Assembly: GCA_046598395.1 (NCBI GenBank)
Contig: JBKJIQ010000026.1
Location: forward strand, 1 to 64,000
DNA from: JAENVU01 sp046598395
GTDB lineage: Bacteria; Actinomycetota; Acidimicrobiia; IMCC26256; JAENVU01
DNA: 64,000 nucleotides
Direction: 5' to 3'
Positions 1 to 9,022 of the stretch are shown one piece after another. The notes under the pieces are model-generated. The model was not told the origin of the DNA. It saw nothing but the letters and a program-made list of their open reading frames with translations, and searched no databases. Both the position numbers and the translations under genes were made by a program. Within the stretch, counting starts at the first letter, position 1. Every line of letters starts with the position of its first letter.

Positions 1-2
1 AC

Positions 3-113
3 CACCACATGCTCGAACACGGCTGGACCCTCACCCAACACCCCCAAAACACCTGGCAGTTCAACCCCCCCACAGACCCCAACCCCACCCGCGGCCCACC
101 AACACAACACTGA
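3..113 (+). CDS. HNH endonuclease (DUF222/13E12 type), C-terminal fragment
   Basis: Only the last 36 codons are in the window; the gene enters from the left edge and stops at TGA 111-113. The visible peptide starts HHMLEHGWTLTQ, contains a W-Q-F-N-P segment and ends in a Pro/Thr-rich tail. A His-His-x-x-x-His-x-Gly-Trp segment followed by a W-x-F-x-P element is what usually lies just after the HNH core in actinobacterial DUF222-type HNH proteins, which are abundant and often multicopy. The catalytic core itself is outside the window, so the family call rests on a short tail. Confidence 0.6.
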   Translation, partial: HHMLEHGWTLTQHPQNTWQFNPPTDPNPTRGPPTQH

Positions 114-130
114 ACGCAACGAAGCGCATG

Positions 131-190
131 GTGCTGGACCGAGTGCTGGACCGAGTGCTGGACCGAGTGCTGGACCGAGTGCCGGACGAG
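131..190. repeat. 12-bp tandem repeat, five copies
   Basis: The unit GTGCTGGACCGA repeats four times exactly and a fifth time with one change and a one-base shorter end. It lies in the 90-bp space between the HNH fragment and the 3' end of mshC. No hairpin or coding role is apparent. Confidence 0.9.
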
Positions 191-203
191 TCCCGAACCG
201 GGT

Positions 204-1382
204 TCAGAGCGGCAGCGTGATATCCACGCCGACGAGCGCCGCGAGTTCAATCAGCGCGCCTGGCGCCGTGGTGTCGGCACCGCCCGAGAGGATCGCGTCC
301 GCCAGTTCTCCCAACGCTTCGAGCGCCTTCGGCGCATCGAGATCGTCGTCGAGCGCCGCCAGGAACCGCGCCGAAAATGGCGCCGAGTCGGGGCCATCGG
401 CACACGATGCCGCGGCTACCAACCGGTGCAACAGCGCGTTGCCGTCCTGAATGTCGGTGTCGTGCCACTCGAACCCCGAGCGGTAGTGATGATGCATGAG
501 CGCAAGGCGGATACCACGCGGATCGGCAACCTGGCGCAGATCGCTCACGAACACGAGGTTGCCGAGCGATTTGCTCATCTTCTCGCCTTCGTAGGCCACC
601 ATCGCCGAGTGCAACCAGTGCCGCACGAACGGCTGACCGGTGAGCGCTTCGCTCTGCGCGATCTCGCACTCGTGGTGCGGAAAGATCAGGTCCGTTCCCC
701 CGCCGTGAAGATCAATCGTGGTACCGAGTTCCTGCATCGCCATCGCCGAGCACTCCACGTGCCACCCCGGCCGGCCGACCCCAAATGGAGCACGCCATTT
801 GGGCTCATCCGCGAGGCTCGGCTGCCACAGGACGAAGTCGAGCGGGTTCCGCCGATGCGGATCGTCGGGATTTCCACCCCGAGCGCGCGCCAGGCGCACC
901 ATCTGATCTTCGGTGTAGTGCGACAACTCGCCGAACGTGGGGAACGTGGACACGTCGAAGTACGCCGTGCCGTGGGTGAGGTACGCGTGACCGGAGTCGA
1001 GCAGACGCCCGACCATCCCGATGATCTCGTCGATGGTCTCAGTGGCGCGAGGTTCGGCCAAGGGCGGTCGCATCCCGAGCGCGTCCATATCCGATCGGAA
1101 GCGAGCAATCTCTCGCTCGGCCAACTCGAGGTAGGGAATCCCGAGTTCACGCGCTTTGGGCAGGATCGAATCATCCACGTCAGTGACATTGCGCACCATG
1201 TGCACTTCGTGGCCGAGCGACTCGAGCCGACGAATCAAGAGGTCGTAAGTGAGGTACGTGGCGGCATGACCAAGGTGCGTGGAGTCATACGGCGTGATGC
1301 CACACACGTACATCTTCACGAGCGGGCCCGGCTCGAAGGGCACCACGGCCCGGCGGGCGGTGTCGTAGAGGTGGATGGTCAC
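204..1382 (-). CDS. mshC: Mycothiol biosynthesis cysteine ligase MshC
   Basis: The product (392 aa) should ligate cysteine to glucosaminyl-inositol in mycothiol synthesis, using ATP through a cysteinyl-adenylate. It has a class I synthetase fold: MYVCGITPYD with Cys27, a HIGH-like T-H-L-G-H at 35-39, Cys211 in the HVEC segment and His236 in FPHHE as the likely zinc ligands, and KMSKS at 268-272. Cysteinyl-tRNA synthetases are normally about 460 aa; this length (MshC is about 410) and the MshC-like opening MYVCGITPYD-S-T-H-L-G-H-A-A-T-Y-L-T favour MshC. It starts 4 bp after the stop of the npdG-like gene, so the two are probably co-transcribed. Mycothiol is an actinobacterial thiol, so this gene also supports the taxonomic call. 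Confidence 0.87.
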   Translation of the reverse strand: MTIHLYDTARRAVVPFEPGPLVKMYVCGITPYDSTHLGHAATYLTYDLLIRRLESLGHEVHMVRNVTDVDDSILPKARELGIPYLELAEREIARFRSDMDALGMRPPLAEPRATETIDEIIGMVGRLLDSGHAYLTHGTAYFDVSTFPTFGELSHYTEDQMVRLARARGGNPDDPHRRNPLDFVLWQPSLADEPKWRAPFGVGRPGWHVECSAMAMQELGTTIDLHGGGTDLIFPHHECEIAQSEALTGQPFVRHWLHSAMVAYEGEKMSKSLGNLVFVSDLRQVADPRGIRLALMHHHYRSGFEWHDTDIQDGNALLHRLVAAASCADGPDSAPFSARFLAALDDDLDAPKALEALGELADAILSGGADTTAPGALIELAALVGVDITLPL

Positions 1383-1386
1383 GCGA

Positions 1387-2037
1387 TCAGAAACCCGAGA
1401 GCCGCAAGCCGGCCCGGACCTTGTGGCGAATATTGATGGTCAGCAGCACGGCTGCGAACGTCTCCATACCCACCGCGTTCTCGAGTGACCCGCCGTCGAA
1501 CGATCGCAGATCGGGGATCGCGGAGATGATCTCCATCAACGTGGCTCGTGCGGTGTCGTCATTGCCGCAGGCCACCACATCGCTTTCCATCTTCTCGTCC
1601 AGGTTCGCGAACTCGGCGGCGGGAACCAGGTGGAACGCCGTCACGACCTCCGACCGCCACAGCATCGCTTGCATCTCTTTGGCGATAGAACCGTGGGGTG
1701 GAAGCACCGCGTTGAACTCGGTCCCATTGCGCACCAAGTGGTTGGCCATCGAAACCACGATCTTGCCCGCAAGCTGATCGGCGAAGTACTTCGCGGTCGC
1801 GAGCGCTGCGTCGGCGTGCACCGCCAGCACGACCACATCGGCATCGCACGCCGCCTGGTTGTTGGCCGGCGTGATGCGCGAGACGCGATCACCCCATTCC
1901 GCCGTGAGCTCGTCCACCACGTGCTCGGCCTTCACGCGCTCACGCGATCCAGCAAGGACGTCGTAGCCGACATCGCTCAGCCGTGCCGCCAATCCCCTGC
2001 CCGCAGGCCCGGTCGCTCCCAACACTCCGATTTTCAC
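1387..2037 (-). CDS. npdG: NADPH-dependent F420 reductase-like protein (NpdG family)
   Basis: The 216-aa product begins at GTG 2037 with VKIGVLGATGPAGRGLA, a Rossmann nucleotide-binding loop (G-x-x-G-x-x-G). This start is preferred over longer in-frame options because the Rossmann strand must lie at the N-terminus. The middle carries DVVVLAVHADAA and a conserved VSMANHLVRNG segment, and the C-terminus has ENAVGMETFAAVLLTIN, a pattern of F420:NADP oxidoreductases. The expected reaction is hydride transfer between NADPH and cofactor F420. It lies immediately upstream of mshC in the same operon and divergent from an F420-type LLM oxidoreductase, which fits. Substrate direction cannot be read from sequence. 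Confidence 0.75.
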   Translation of the reverse strand: MKIGVLGATGPAGRGLAARLSDVGYDVLAGSRERVKAEHVVDELTAEWGDRVSRITPANNQAACDADVVVLAVHADAALATAKYFADQLAGKIVVSMANHLVRNGTEFNAVLPPHGSIAKEMQAMLWRSEVVTAFHLVPAAEFANLDEKMESDVVACGNDDTARATLMEIISAIPDLRSFDGGSLENAVGMETFAAVLLTINIRHKVRAGLRLSGF

Positions 2038-2139
2038 GGGGGCAGCTTGGCACGTGGCGCACTGCATGCTGAAAACTGCGCCACGGGCCACACTGTTGGC
2101 CCGAGCGCGCCACGCGCTCGACCCCGCGGAGAGGTTCTC

Positions 2140-2991
2140 ATGAAGTTCGGAATGCTGTTTGCCAACGTTGGTCCATTCGGCCGGCCCGAGGTGGCCGCAG
2201 AGCTCGGTCAGATCTGCGAGGAGACGGGAATCGAATCGATCTGGACGGTGGAGCACGTGATCGTGCCCGACGGGTACGCCTCTGAGTACCCGTACTCGAA
2301 GGACGGGAAGATGCCCGGCGGGACCACTGCGCCGATTCCCGATCCCCTCGTGTGGCTCACATGGGTCGGCGCGCACACCACCACGTTGCGCCTGGCAACC
2401 GGCATCCTGATCCTGCCGCAGCGCAACCCCGTGGTGTTGGCCAAAGAAGTGGCGACTCTCGACTCACTGACCGGCGGGCGGGTCACGCTCGGCATCGGCG
2501 TCGGCTGGCTCGAAGAGGAGTTCGACGCGATCGGCGTGCCGTTCTCTGAGCGAGCCGCTCGCACCGACGAGTGCGTCGCGGTGATGCGCGCGCTGTGGGC
2601 AGGCGAGGCCGTCGACTTCGATGGCACGTACACAACCTTGCGCGCCGCGAACTCGTTTCCGCACCCCGCGCAACCGTCGGTACCGATCGTGGTCGGGGGC
2701 CACACCCTGGCCGCGGCGCGCCGGGCCGGGCGGCTCGGCGACGGGTTCTTTCCCGGCAAAGGCAACTGGGCGGAGCAACGTGGCGCGATGGAGGCCGCCG
2801 CCCGAGATGTGGGTCGCGATCCCAGCGCCATCGAGATCACCCGTGGCGGAGCGATGGACGCCGACGGCGTGAAGGCCATGATGGACGAAGGGGTTGACCG
2901 TGTGGTCATTCCTCCACTCTCGTTCGACGCGGCCGGCCTGCGCGACGCGCTCTCCCGGTTCGCGGATGACGTCATCGCCAAGGTCGGCTAG
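2140..2991 (+). CDS. LLM-class F420-dependent oxidoreductase
   Basis: The 283-aa protein begins MKFGMLFANVGPF after a GGAGAGG ribosome site; the open frame extends farther upstream but the family starts here. It shows luciferase-like (beta/alpha)8 barrel features: IESIWTVEHVIVP near residue 27, LRLATGILILPQRNPVVLAKE, and TLDSLTGGRVTLGIGVGWL, all typical of F420-dependent LLM enzymes. It probably oxidises or reduces an unknown organic substrate with F420. It is 102 bp from, and divergent to, the npdG-like gene, and 6 bp upstream of a methyltransferase gene likely read on the same transcript. Confidence 0.85.
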   Translation: MKFGMLFANVGPFGRPEVAAELGQICEETGIESIWTVEHVIVPDGYASEYPYSKDGKMPGGTTAPIPDPLVWLTWVGAHTTTLRLATGILILPQRNPVVLAKEVATLDSLTGGRVTLGIGVGWLEEEFDAIGVPFSERAARTDECVAVMRALWAGEAVDFDGTYTTLRAANSFPHPAQPSVPIVVGGHTLAAARRAGRLGDGFFPGKGNWAEQRGAMEAAARDVGRDPSAIEITRGGAMDADGVKAMMDEGVDRVVIPPLSFDAAGLRDALSRFADDVIAKVG

Positions 2992-2997
2992 GTCGCG

Positions 2998-3735
2998 TTG
3001 ACCGAGCCGCTGTACGACGACATTGGCCGCGGATACGCGCGGGCGCGGGTCCCGGACCCACGAATCGCGCAGCGCATCTTCGCAGCGTTGGGCGACGCGA
3101 AAACGGTGCTCAACGTCGGCGCCGGAACGGGGTCGTACGAGCCGCGCGATCGCGCGGTGGTGGCACTCGAGCCGTCACTGGTGATGCTCGCGCAACGGAC
3201 GTCCGACTCGCCGCCGTCGGCCTGTGGCCTGGCCGAAGCCCTGCCGTTTGCATCCGGAGCCTTCGACGCGGCGCTCGCGGTGCTCACGCTGCACCACTGG
3301 CGAGACCTGGCGGGTGGCATTGCCGAACTCGCACGCGTTGCCGGTCGGACCGTCGTGTTCACGTTCGACACCGGCACCTATCCGTGGATCGCGACCGACT
3401 ACCTACCCGAGATGATCAGTCAGGTCGACTTCAACGTTCCGGGCATCGACGAGCAGGCAACAATGCTCGACGCGACCGTCGAGACCGTACCCATTCCGAT
3501 CGACTGCACCGACGGGTTCACCGGGGCCTATTGGGGACGGCCCGAGGCCTACCTCGATCCTGAGGTTCGCGCCGGAATGTCAGCGATGCAGACGATGGAT
3601 CAATCGTTGGTCGCGCAGCGGATGGACCGCCTCGCCGCCGACCTCGCGTCCGGCGCGTGGGATCACCGATACGGTCACCTGCGCGACCTCCCCGAACTGG
3701 ACGTCGGCTATCGCCTGTTGGTCAGCCGCTCGTAG
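2998..3735 (+). CDS. Class I SAM-dependent methyltransferase
   Basis: The product (245 aa) starts at TTG 2998, six bases after the LLM gene stop, so it is probably translationally coupled. Motif I is VLNVGAGTGSYEP near residues 37-49 and an acidic residue follows in VVALEPS; the region LPFASGAFDAALAVLTLHHW is the usual motif II/III stretch of type-11 methyltransferases. Nothing in the C-terminal half identifies the methyl acceptor. The last 14 bases overlap the end of the convergent small gene on the other strand. Confidence 0.8.
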   Translation: MTEPLYDDIGRGYARARVPDPRIAQRIFAALGDAKTVLNVGAGTGSYEPRDRAVVALEPSLVMLAQRTSDSPPSACGLAEALPFASGAFDAALAVLTLHHWRDLAGGIAELARVAGRTVVFTFDTGTYPWIATDYLPEMISQVDFNVPGIDEQATMLDATVETVPIPIDCTDGFTGAYWGRPEAYLDPEVRAGMSAMQTMDQSLVAQRMDRLAADLASGAWDHRYGHLRDLPELDVGYRLLVSRS

Positions 3736-4072
3736 TGGGCGGACAAACATCTCCGGGGCCGTCCGCGGCGCCCGGGTCGAGTCCGGATACCGGCTTCACC
3801 CGAAACACGATGCGGGTGTTTTCGGGATGATCGGGATCGATCGAAACTTCGATCGGATCGTCGGGATCCGGCGGCGGCTCCCCCGCCTCGCGAACCACCG
3901 CGATCTCCTCGGGCGGGACCCACATACCCATGCCCTTGGCCAGGCCGGTCATCGCGGCACCGGTCATCGCCCCTGGCAACGAGTGCATCAGTCGATCCAT
4001 GGGAGTATCGGCGAAATCGTCGACCACATTCACATCGTCGGCGCTCGGCACACCCTCAGGATCCTGCATCAC
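3722..4072 (-). CDS. Small acidic protein of unknown function
   Basis: The 116-aa product begins MMQDPEGVPSADDVNVVDD; the second Met is an equally good start. It has no signal peptide, a Gly/Met-rich middle (PGAMTGAAMTGLAKGMG) and a Pro/Asp-rich stretch before a short beta-like segment (TRIVFRVKPVSGL). No family was recognised. It is downstream of dnaE on the same strand and overlaps the convergent methyltransferase gene by 14 bp. Codon use matches its neighbours, so it is probably real. Confidence 0.55.
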   Translation of the reverse strand: MMQDPEGVPSADDVNVVDDFADTPMDRLMHSLPGAMTGAAMTGLAKGMGMWVPPEEIAVVREAGEPPPDPDDPIEVSIDPDHPENTRIVFRVKPVSGLDPGAADGPGDVCPPTTSG

Positions 4073-4141
4073 ACGACTCTATTGCTCGCCCGCTCTCGCC
4101 CGCTCTCACCCGGCACACACCCGAGACGCAGCGAGGGACGA

Positions 4142-4213
4142 GTGGAGTCGAGCAGCGAGGCAGCGAGCCCTCCGCCGCTGCCACCAGACGGAGCACGAGC
4201 GGACGAACAGTTT
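4142..4213. repeat. Dispersed intergenic repeat, weak copy A
   Basis: A GAGTCGAGCAGCGAGGCAG block is followed by GCGAGCCC and, at about 4195-4213, a diverged form of the core box (GCGACCGAACGAGCAATTA at the best copy). It occupies the 140-bp gap between dnaE and the small acidic gene and abuts the dnaE stop codon. Compare the copies at 16512, 39599, 42586 and 51684. Confidence 0.4.
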
Positions 4214-7200
4214 TACAGCACGCTGTCGGGGCCGAGGAGAACCCGGAGTTCACCGTAGAGCCCGTTGCGATCAGAGACACAGAACTCGTCGCCGAGACGC
4301 ACCACGGTTGTCTTGTCGAACGACTCGAGATGAACGAATACTTGGGACTCCCCCGGATGTTCCGAGAGGATCTCCTTCAACCGTTCGGTCATCGCATCGG
4401 TGAGCACACCCGGTCGCACCTTGATCCGAATCGGCGGCGCACCGTCGAGCACGAGGTCCGGCTGACTGATCTCCATTGCGATGATCTTGGGGGTGTCCTC
4501 CCGAGTATCGAGGCGACCCTTGATCACCACGATCGCGTCTTCGCCGAGCAGTTCGCCGTAGACCGCCATGGTCTTGGGAAAGACCATCACCTCCACCGCG
4601 GCACCGAGGTCTTCGAGGACGAACGTGGCCATGAGATCGCCGCGCTTGGTGTACTTCTTCGCGAGCGCGGTCACGACCCCACCCACGGTGCGGAACTCGC
4701 CTTCGTGCATCTCCTTGAGTTCCGACAAGGTGGCGTCAGTGTGGCGTCGCAGCGCGCCCTCTGCGCCCATGAGCGGGTGATCAGAGACATACAGCCCGAG
4801 CATTTCCTTCTCGAACGCGAGCCGCTGCGTCTTGGCGAACTCCTGATCAGGGATCGAGGTTCGCCCACCCTCCAACTCGGCAACATCGATGATGGTGCTC
4901 GTGGAAAACAGGTCGAACTGGCCCTCGGCTTCTTTGCGGCGCCGGGCGAGGACCTGCTCCACGATCGCCTCGAACACGAGTGAGAGCCCTTGGCGGGGAT
5001 GTCCGACCGAGTCGAATCCTCCCGCTTTCACCAGGGACTCGATCGTCCGCTTATTGAGTGCGGTGGTCTCCACCCGCTCACAGAAATCGTAGAAATCGAC
5101 GAAGTGGCCACCCGCAGTGCGGGCCTCGATGATCTTGGCCACCACCCCCTCGCCCACGTTGCGCACCGCCGAGAGACCGAACCGAATCGCGCCCGGCCCC
5201 GGATTGCCATCGGCATCGGGCGGGTAGACCACGGAGAAGTCCATCGCCGACTCGTTCACGTCGGGTACCAGCACTGGTATCTCGAGCTGACGACATTCGT
5301 TGAGATAGATCGCCGACTTGTCTTTGTCGCCCTTTACGCTGGTGAGCAGCGCGGCCAGGTATTCGCGCGGGAAGTTCGCCTTGAGGTACGCGGTTTGGTA
5401 CGCAACGAGTCCGTACCCAACCGAGTGCGACTTGTTGAACGAGTAGTCGGCGAACGGCTCGATGATGTCGAACATCTTCTCGCCGAAGGGTCGGCCATAG
5501 CCCTGGGTCTCACAGCCATCCACGAATTTCGTGCGTTCCGCGGCGATGAGGACGCGGTCCTTCTTGCCGGTCGCCTTACGCAGATTGTCGGCCTCTTCGA
5601 GCGAGTACCCGGCGAGCTTCTGGCTGACCCGCATCAGCTGCTCTTGATAGATCATCAACCCGAAAGTGGGGCCGAGGATCTCTTGGAGATCGTCGTGGTC
5701 ATACGCCACCGGCTGGCGGCCGTTCTTCCGATCCGCGTAGTCGGTGTGCATGTTGGCGGCCATCGGCCCGGGGCGGTACAGCGCAACCAACGCGGCCACA
5801 TCTTCGAAGCTCGACGGTTCGAGCGAGCGGATGAGTGACCGCATCGGTCCGCCTTCGAGCTGAAACACGCCGATCGTGTCGCCGAGGCGCAGGAGGTCGA
5901 ACGTCTTGGCATCGTCGAGCGCAACGTTGTCGATGTCGGGCCGCGGCCGACCGCCCTGCTCCACCAGATCGAGGGTGATCTCCATCACGTCGAGGTTGCG
6001 CAGCCCGAGGAAGTCCATCTTGAGCAGGCCCAGGTCTTCGACACCATGCATCTCGTACTGCGTGACAATCGGCGAGTCTTCGAGCGGAGTCCCCGGCTCG
6101 GGCTTGCGTTGGATCGGGAGGTAGTCGGTGAGCGGATCGCGGGTGATCACCACGGCCGCGGCGTGAATACCGTCCTGGCGCCGCAGACCTTCGAGGCCGC
6201 GCGCCACGTCGATGACGTCCTTGGCTTCCTTGTCGGTCTCGTAGAGTTCGCGCAACTCCGTGGCCATCTTGTAGCCATCTTCGAACTTCGGGTGTTTGTC
6301 GAGGCACGCGTAGAGCGGGGTGTCGCGACCCATGATGAGTGGCGGCATGAGCTTGGCGATCTTGTCGCCGACCATGTAGGGGTAGTCGAGCACCCGCGCC
6401 GCGTCGCGCACCGCGGCACGAGCTTTGATCGTGGAGAACGTGATGATCTGCGCGACGCGATCGGAGCCATAGCGGCGCGCGGCGTACTTGATCATGTCGC
6501 CCCGTGAGCGCGAGTCGAAGTCCATGTCGATGTCGGGCATCTGCTTGCGGCCCGGGTTGAGGAACCGCTCGAAGAGGAGGTCGTACTTGATGGGGTCGAT
6601 ATCGACGATGCGCAAGCAATACGCAACACACGAACCCGCCGCGCTCCCCCGGCCCGGACCGACGCGGATCTTTTGTGAGCGGGCGTATTCCACGAGGTCC
6701 CACACCACGAGGAAATACGCCGAGAACCCCATCGACTCGATGACATCAAGCTCGTACTCGATGCGTTCGCGCACATGTTGGGCCAGCGTCTCGCCGTATC
6801 GCTTCGTCGCGCCCTCGAAGGTGAGCTGGCGGAGGTAGCTCTCCTCGGTGGCGCCCTCGGGCACCGGGAAGCTCGGGAGAAAGACCGAGCCGAACTCGAT
6901 TTCGACGTTGGCTCGCTCGGCGATCCACAGCGTGTTGTCACACGCTTCTGGAACTTCGGAGAACAGTTCCCGCATCTCCACCGCGGACTTCAGATAATGG
7001 TCATCACCGTGGAACTTGAATCGGTTCGTCTCGTGAATCTTCGCGTTGGTCTGCACACACAGCAGCGCGTCGTGCGCGACGGCGTCGGCCTGGTGGGTGT
7101 AATGCGAATCGTTGGTGGCCAGGAGTGGAGCGTTCAGCTTCCGCGCGATTTCCACCAGCAGCGGATTGGTCCGATGCTGTTCCGGGATGCCGTGGTCCTG

Positions 7201-7770
7201 GAGCTCAACGAACAGGTTGTCGCGGCCGAAGATGTCTTGGAGGCGCGCCGCGGCTTCGAGACCACCCGGCTCGTCGCCGTTCATCAACCGTTGCAGCACG
7301 TGGCCACCAAGACACCCGGTGGTCGCGATCACACCCTCGTGATGCTCGGCCAGGATCTCCCAATCGACCTTGGGCTTTCGGTAATAGCCCTCGAGGTACG
7401 CACGGCTGGAGAGTTGGATCAGGTTCCGGTAGCCGGTCTGGTTCTCGGCGAGTGCGGTGAGGTGGTAATAGGCCTTACGGCCACCTTCGACCTCACCGCC
7501 GGAGTCGTCCACTTTGCTGTTGCGCTGAACGGGACGCTCCGTGCGGTGCTCATAGGCCTGGTACAGCTCCGTGCCGATGATCGGAACGATGCCCACCTCG
7601 CGAGCGGCGCGATACATCGGCAGCACGCCGTACATGTTCCCGTGGTCGGTGATCCCAATCGCCGGTTGACCATCGGCGGCCGCCGCCGCCACCACTTCGC
7701 CGATTCGCGAAGCACCATCGAGCATCGAATACTCGGTGTGGACGTGCAAATGGGTGAAGGATTTCGCCAC
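4213..7770 (-). CDS. dnaE: DNA polymerase III alpha subunit (DnaE)
   Basis: The replicative polymerase catalytic subunit, 1185 aa from GTG 7770. That start has a GGAG site six bases upstream and places the PHP-domain motif THLHVHTEYSMLDGASRI at the very N-terminus; longer in-frame starts would add a non-conserved tail. The polymerase active site shows MPDIDMDFD with paired Asp residues, preceded by the GPGRGSAAGS loop and followed by palm/fingers motifs such as YRPGPM. A C-terminal OB-fold and tau-binding tail are present by length. It is DnaE1-like by the intact PHP domain and size. It sits 82 bp downstream of the phosphodiesterase-like gene. Confidence 0.96.
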   Translation of the reverse strand: MAKSFTHLHVHTEYSMLDGASRIGEVVAAAAADGQPAIGITDHGNMYGVLPMYRAAREVGIVPIIGTELYQAYEHRTERPVQRNSKVDDSGGEVEGGRKAYYHLTALAENQTGYRNLIQLSSRAYLEGYYRKPKVDWEILAEHHEGVIATTGCLGGHVLQRLMNGDEPGGLEAAARLQDIFGRDNLFVELQDHGIPEQHRTNPLLVEIARKLNAPLLATNDSHYTHQADAVAHDALLCVQTNAKIHETNRFKFHGDDHYLKSAVEMRELFSEVPEACDNTLWIAERANVEIEFGSVFLPSFPVPEGATEESYLRQLTFEGATKRYGETLAQHVRERIEYELDVIESMGFSAYFLVVWDLVEYARSQKIRVGPGRGSAAGSCVAYCLRIVDIDPIKYDLLFERFLNPGRKQMPDIDMDFDSRSRGDMIKYAARRYGSDRVAQIITFSTIKARAAVRDAARVLDYPYMVGDKIAKLMPPLIMGRDTPLYACLDKHPKFEDGYKMATELRELYETDKEAKDVIDVARGLEGLRRQDGIHAAAVVITRDPLTDYLPIQRKPEPGTPLEDSPIVTQYEMHGVEDLGLLKMDFLGLRNLDVMEITLDLVEQGGRPRPDIDNVALDDAKTFDLLRLGDTIGVFQLEGGPMRSLIRSLEPSSFEDVAALVALYRPGPMAANMHTDYADRKNGRQPVAYDHDDLQEILGPTFGLMIYQEQLMRVSQKLAGYSLEEADNLRKATGKKDRVLIAAERTKFVDGCETQGYGRPFGEKMFDIIEPFADYSFNKSHSVGYGLVAYQTAYLKANFPREYLAALLTSVKGDKDKSAIYLNECRQLEIPVLVPDVNESAMDFSVVYPPDADGNPGPGAIRFGLSAVRNVGEGVVAKIIEARTAGGHFVDFYDFCERVETTALNKRTIESLVKAGGFDSVGHPRQGLSLVFEAIVEQVLARRRKEAEGQFDLFSTSTIIDVAELEGGRTSIPDQEFAKTQRLAFEKEMLGLYVSDHPLMGAEGALRRHTDATLSELKEMHEGEFRTVGGVVTALAKKYTKRGDLMATFVLEDLGAAVEVMVFPKTMAVYGELLGEDAIVVIKGRLDTREDTPKIIAMEISQPDLVLDGAPPIRIKVRPGVLTDAMTERLKEILSEHPGESQVFVHLESFDKTTVVRLGDEFCVSDRNGLYGELRVLLGPDSVL

Positions 7771-7852
7771 CGATACTCCGCCGCTCCGCGAACTCCGCCA
7801 AGAGTGCAAGCCGTTCCGCGTGCGGAATCGCACGCGTGTAACTCCGAAGACC

Positions 7853-8953
7853 TTACCCTCGGCCCGGACCGGCAACCAACGGGACGAACATCTCCGCTGC
7901 GGTCAGGGACCCGTGGGCCCCCACGAGCTGACGTTCGCGGGGCAGGGCCGGATCAATGAACCCCACGGACGTGCGCGCCGCGAGCAGCACGTCACCCAGC
8001 CGGCGCAGATTTGCCACCGGGACGGGACCGGGCCCGAGCCAGCCGCCGTCGACCACTTCCTCTCGGGTCATCACCCAGGCATCTGCCCCATACGCCGCGC
8101 GCGCGGCGTCGGCGAGTTCGTTGGCGCCACCGCGAACCGAGTTCAACCACCGAAACCGACCCTCACCACTGCACCCCTTCACCAGATCCTGGACCGCCGT
8201 GAGTTCGAGCCACCGATCGCCGATCTCCATTTCGCCATGATCGGCGGTCACCAGCAACGCGGCCTCCGCCGGCAACGCATCCCGGAGCCGCCCGACCATC
8301 TCGTCGACGAATCGGAGCTCGGCTGCGAGATACGGCGGCGCGAGCCCGTACTCATGCGCCACCGTGTCGACTCCCGGGTAGTACGCGTAGATCAGCGGAT
8401 GGCCCTCTCGTGCGAGCGCCCGGCAGCGCTCCACCAGCATCGTGGGGGTACTCCATCCAAAGAACGGAGCATCGCGGAGGTGGGCCGCGGAAAAGCCCGA
8501 CGTGCGGAACTCACTCTTGGTCACCACCGGCACCGTGCGACCGAGGAACGGCTGGTGACGCTGGACGTCGAATGCGTCGGGAGGGCGGCCGCCGCTGTCG
8601 ACGGTCCACCGCAAGACATTGAGCACCGATCCGTCGAGTCGCATGCGGTAACCGAGCACACCGTGTTGGAGCGGCGACAGGCCAGTGGTGATCGAGGTGA
8701 GCGCGCAGGCCGTCGTGGAGGGAGCCACGGTCGTGATCGGACCACCCTCGAGCGCCGCCAGCTCGGGGAGTTCGGTCGCGTGGGACTGGAGCAGCTCCCA
8801 ACCCAAGCCGTCGAGCACCAGGAGCACCACCGTCTGGGCTTCGCGAGCTGCGTCAGGGAGCCAAGCCTGATCAACCCGGCCGACGAGTGCCGGAACGACC
8901 TGTTCGAGCGACCGCCCGCCGTAGTCGGGTCGAATCGGTTCCTCGGGTGCCAC
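7853..8953 (-). CDS. Alkaline-phosphatase-superfamily phosphodiesterase
   Basis: A 366-aa protein if started at GTG 8953 (VAPEEPIRPDYGG); an ATG at 9016 would add 21 residues and almost touch the divergent regulator, so the start is uncertain. VVLLVLDGLGWELL holds the first metal-binding Asp, and APSTTACALTSITTGLSP carries the Thr expected to be the nucleophile. YYPGVDTVAHEYG and LLVTADHGEMEIG give further metal ligands of the nucleotide pyrophosphatase/phosphodiesterase family. No signal peptide is seen, so it is probably cytoplasmic. The substrate is unknown. Confidence 0.82.
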   Translation of the reverse strand: MAPEEPIRPDYGGRSLEQVVPALVGRVDQAWLPDAAREAQTVVLLVLDGLGWELLQSHATELPELAALEGGPITTVAPSTTACALTSITTGLSPLQHGVLGYRMRLDGSVLNVLRWTVDSGGRPPDAFDVQRHQPFLGRTVPVVTKSEFRTSGFSAAHLRDAPFFGWSTPTMLVERCRALAREGHPLIYAYYPGVDTVAHEYGLAPPYLAAELRFVDEMVGRLRDALPAEAALLVTADHGEMEIGDRWLELTAVQDLVKGCSGEGRFRWLNSVRGGANELADAARAAYGADAWVMTREEVVDGGWLGPGPVPVANLRRLGDVLLAARTSVGFIDPALPRERQLVGAHGSLTAAEMFVPLVAGPGRG

Positions 8954-9022
8954 CGCGGCACCGTAGCAATGCGCCGGCGCCAAGGGTGCGGGCAGGAAGC
9001 CGCGGTGTGGGAGCATGGTGGG

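Noticed and set aside
426..1436. Long open frame antisense to mshC and the npdG-like gene (similar frames lie opposite dnaE, murC-G and the dcw genes)
   Set aside because: High-GC shadow frames; their products are Arg/His-rich without domains, and the opposite strand has clear families.
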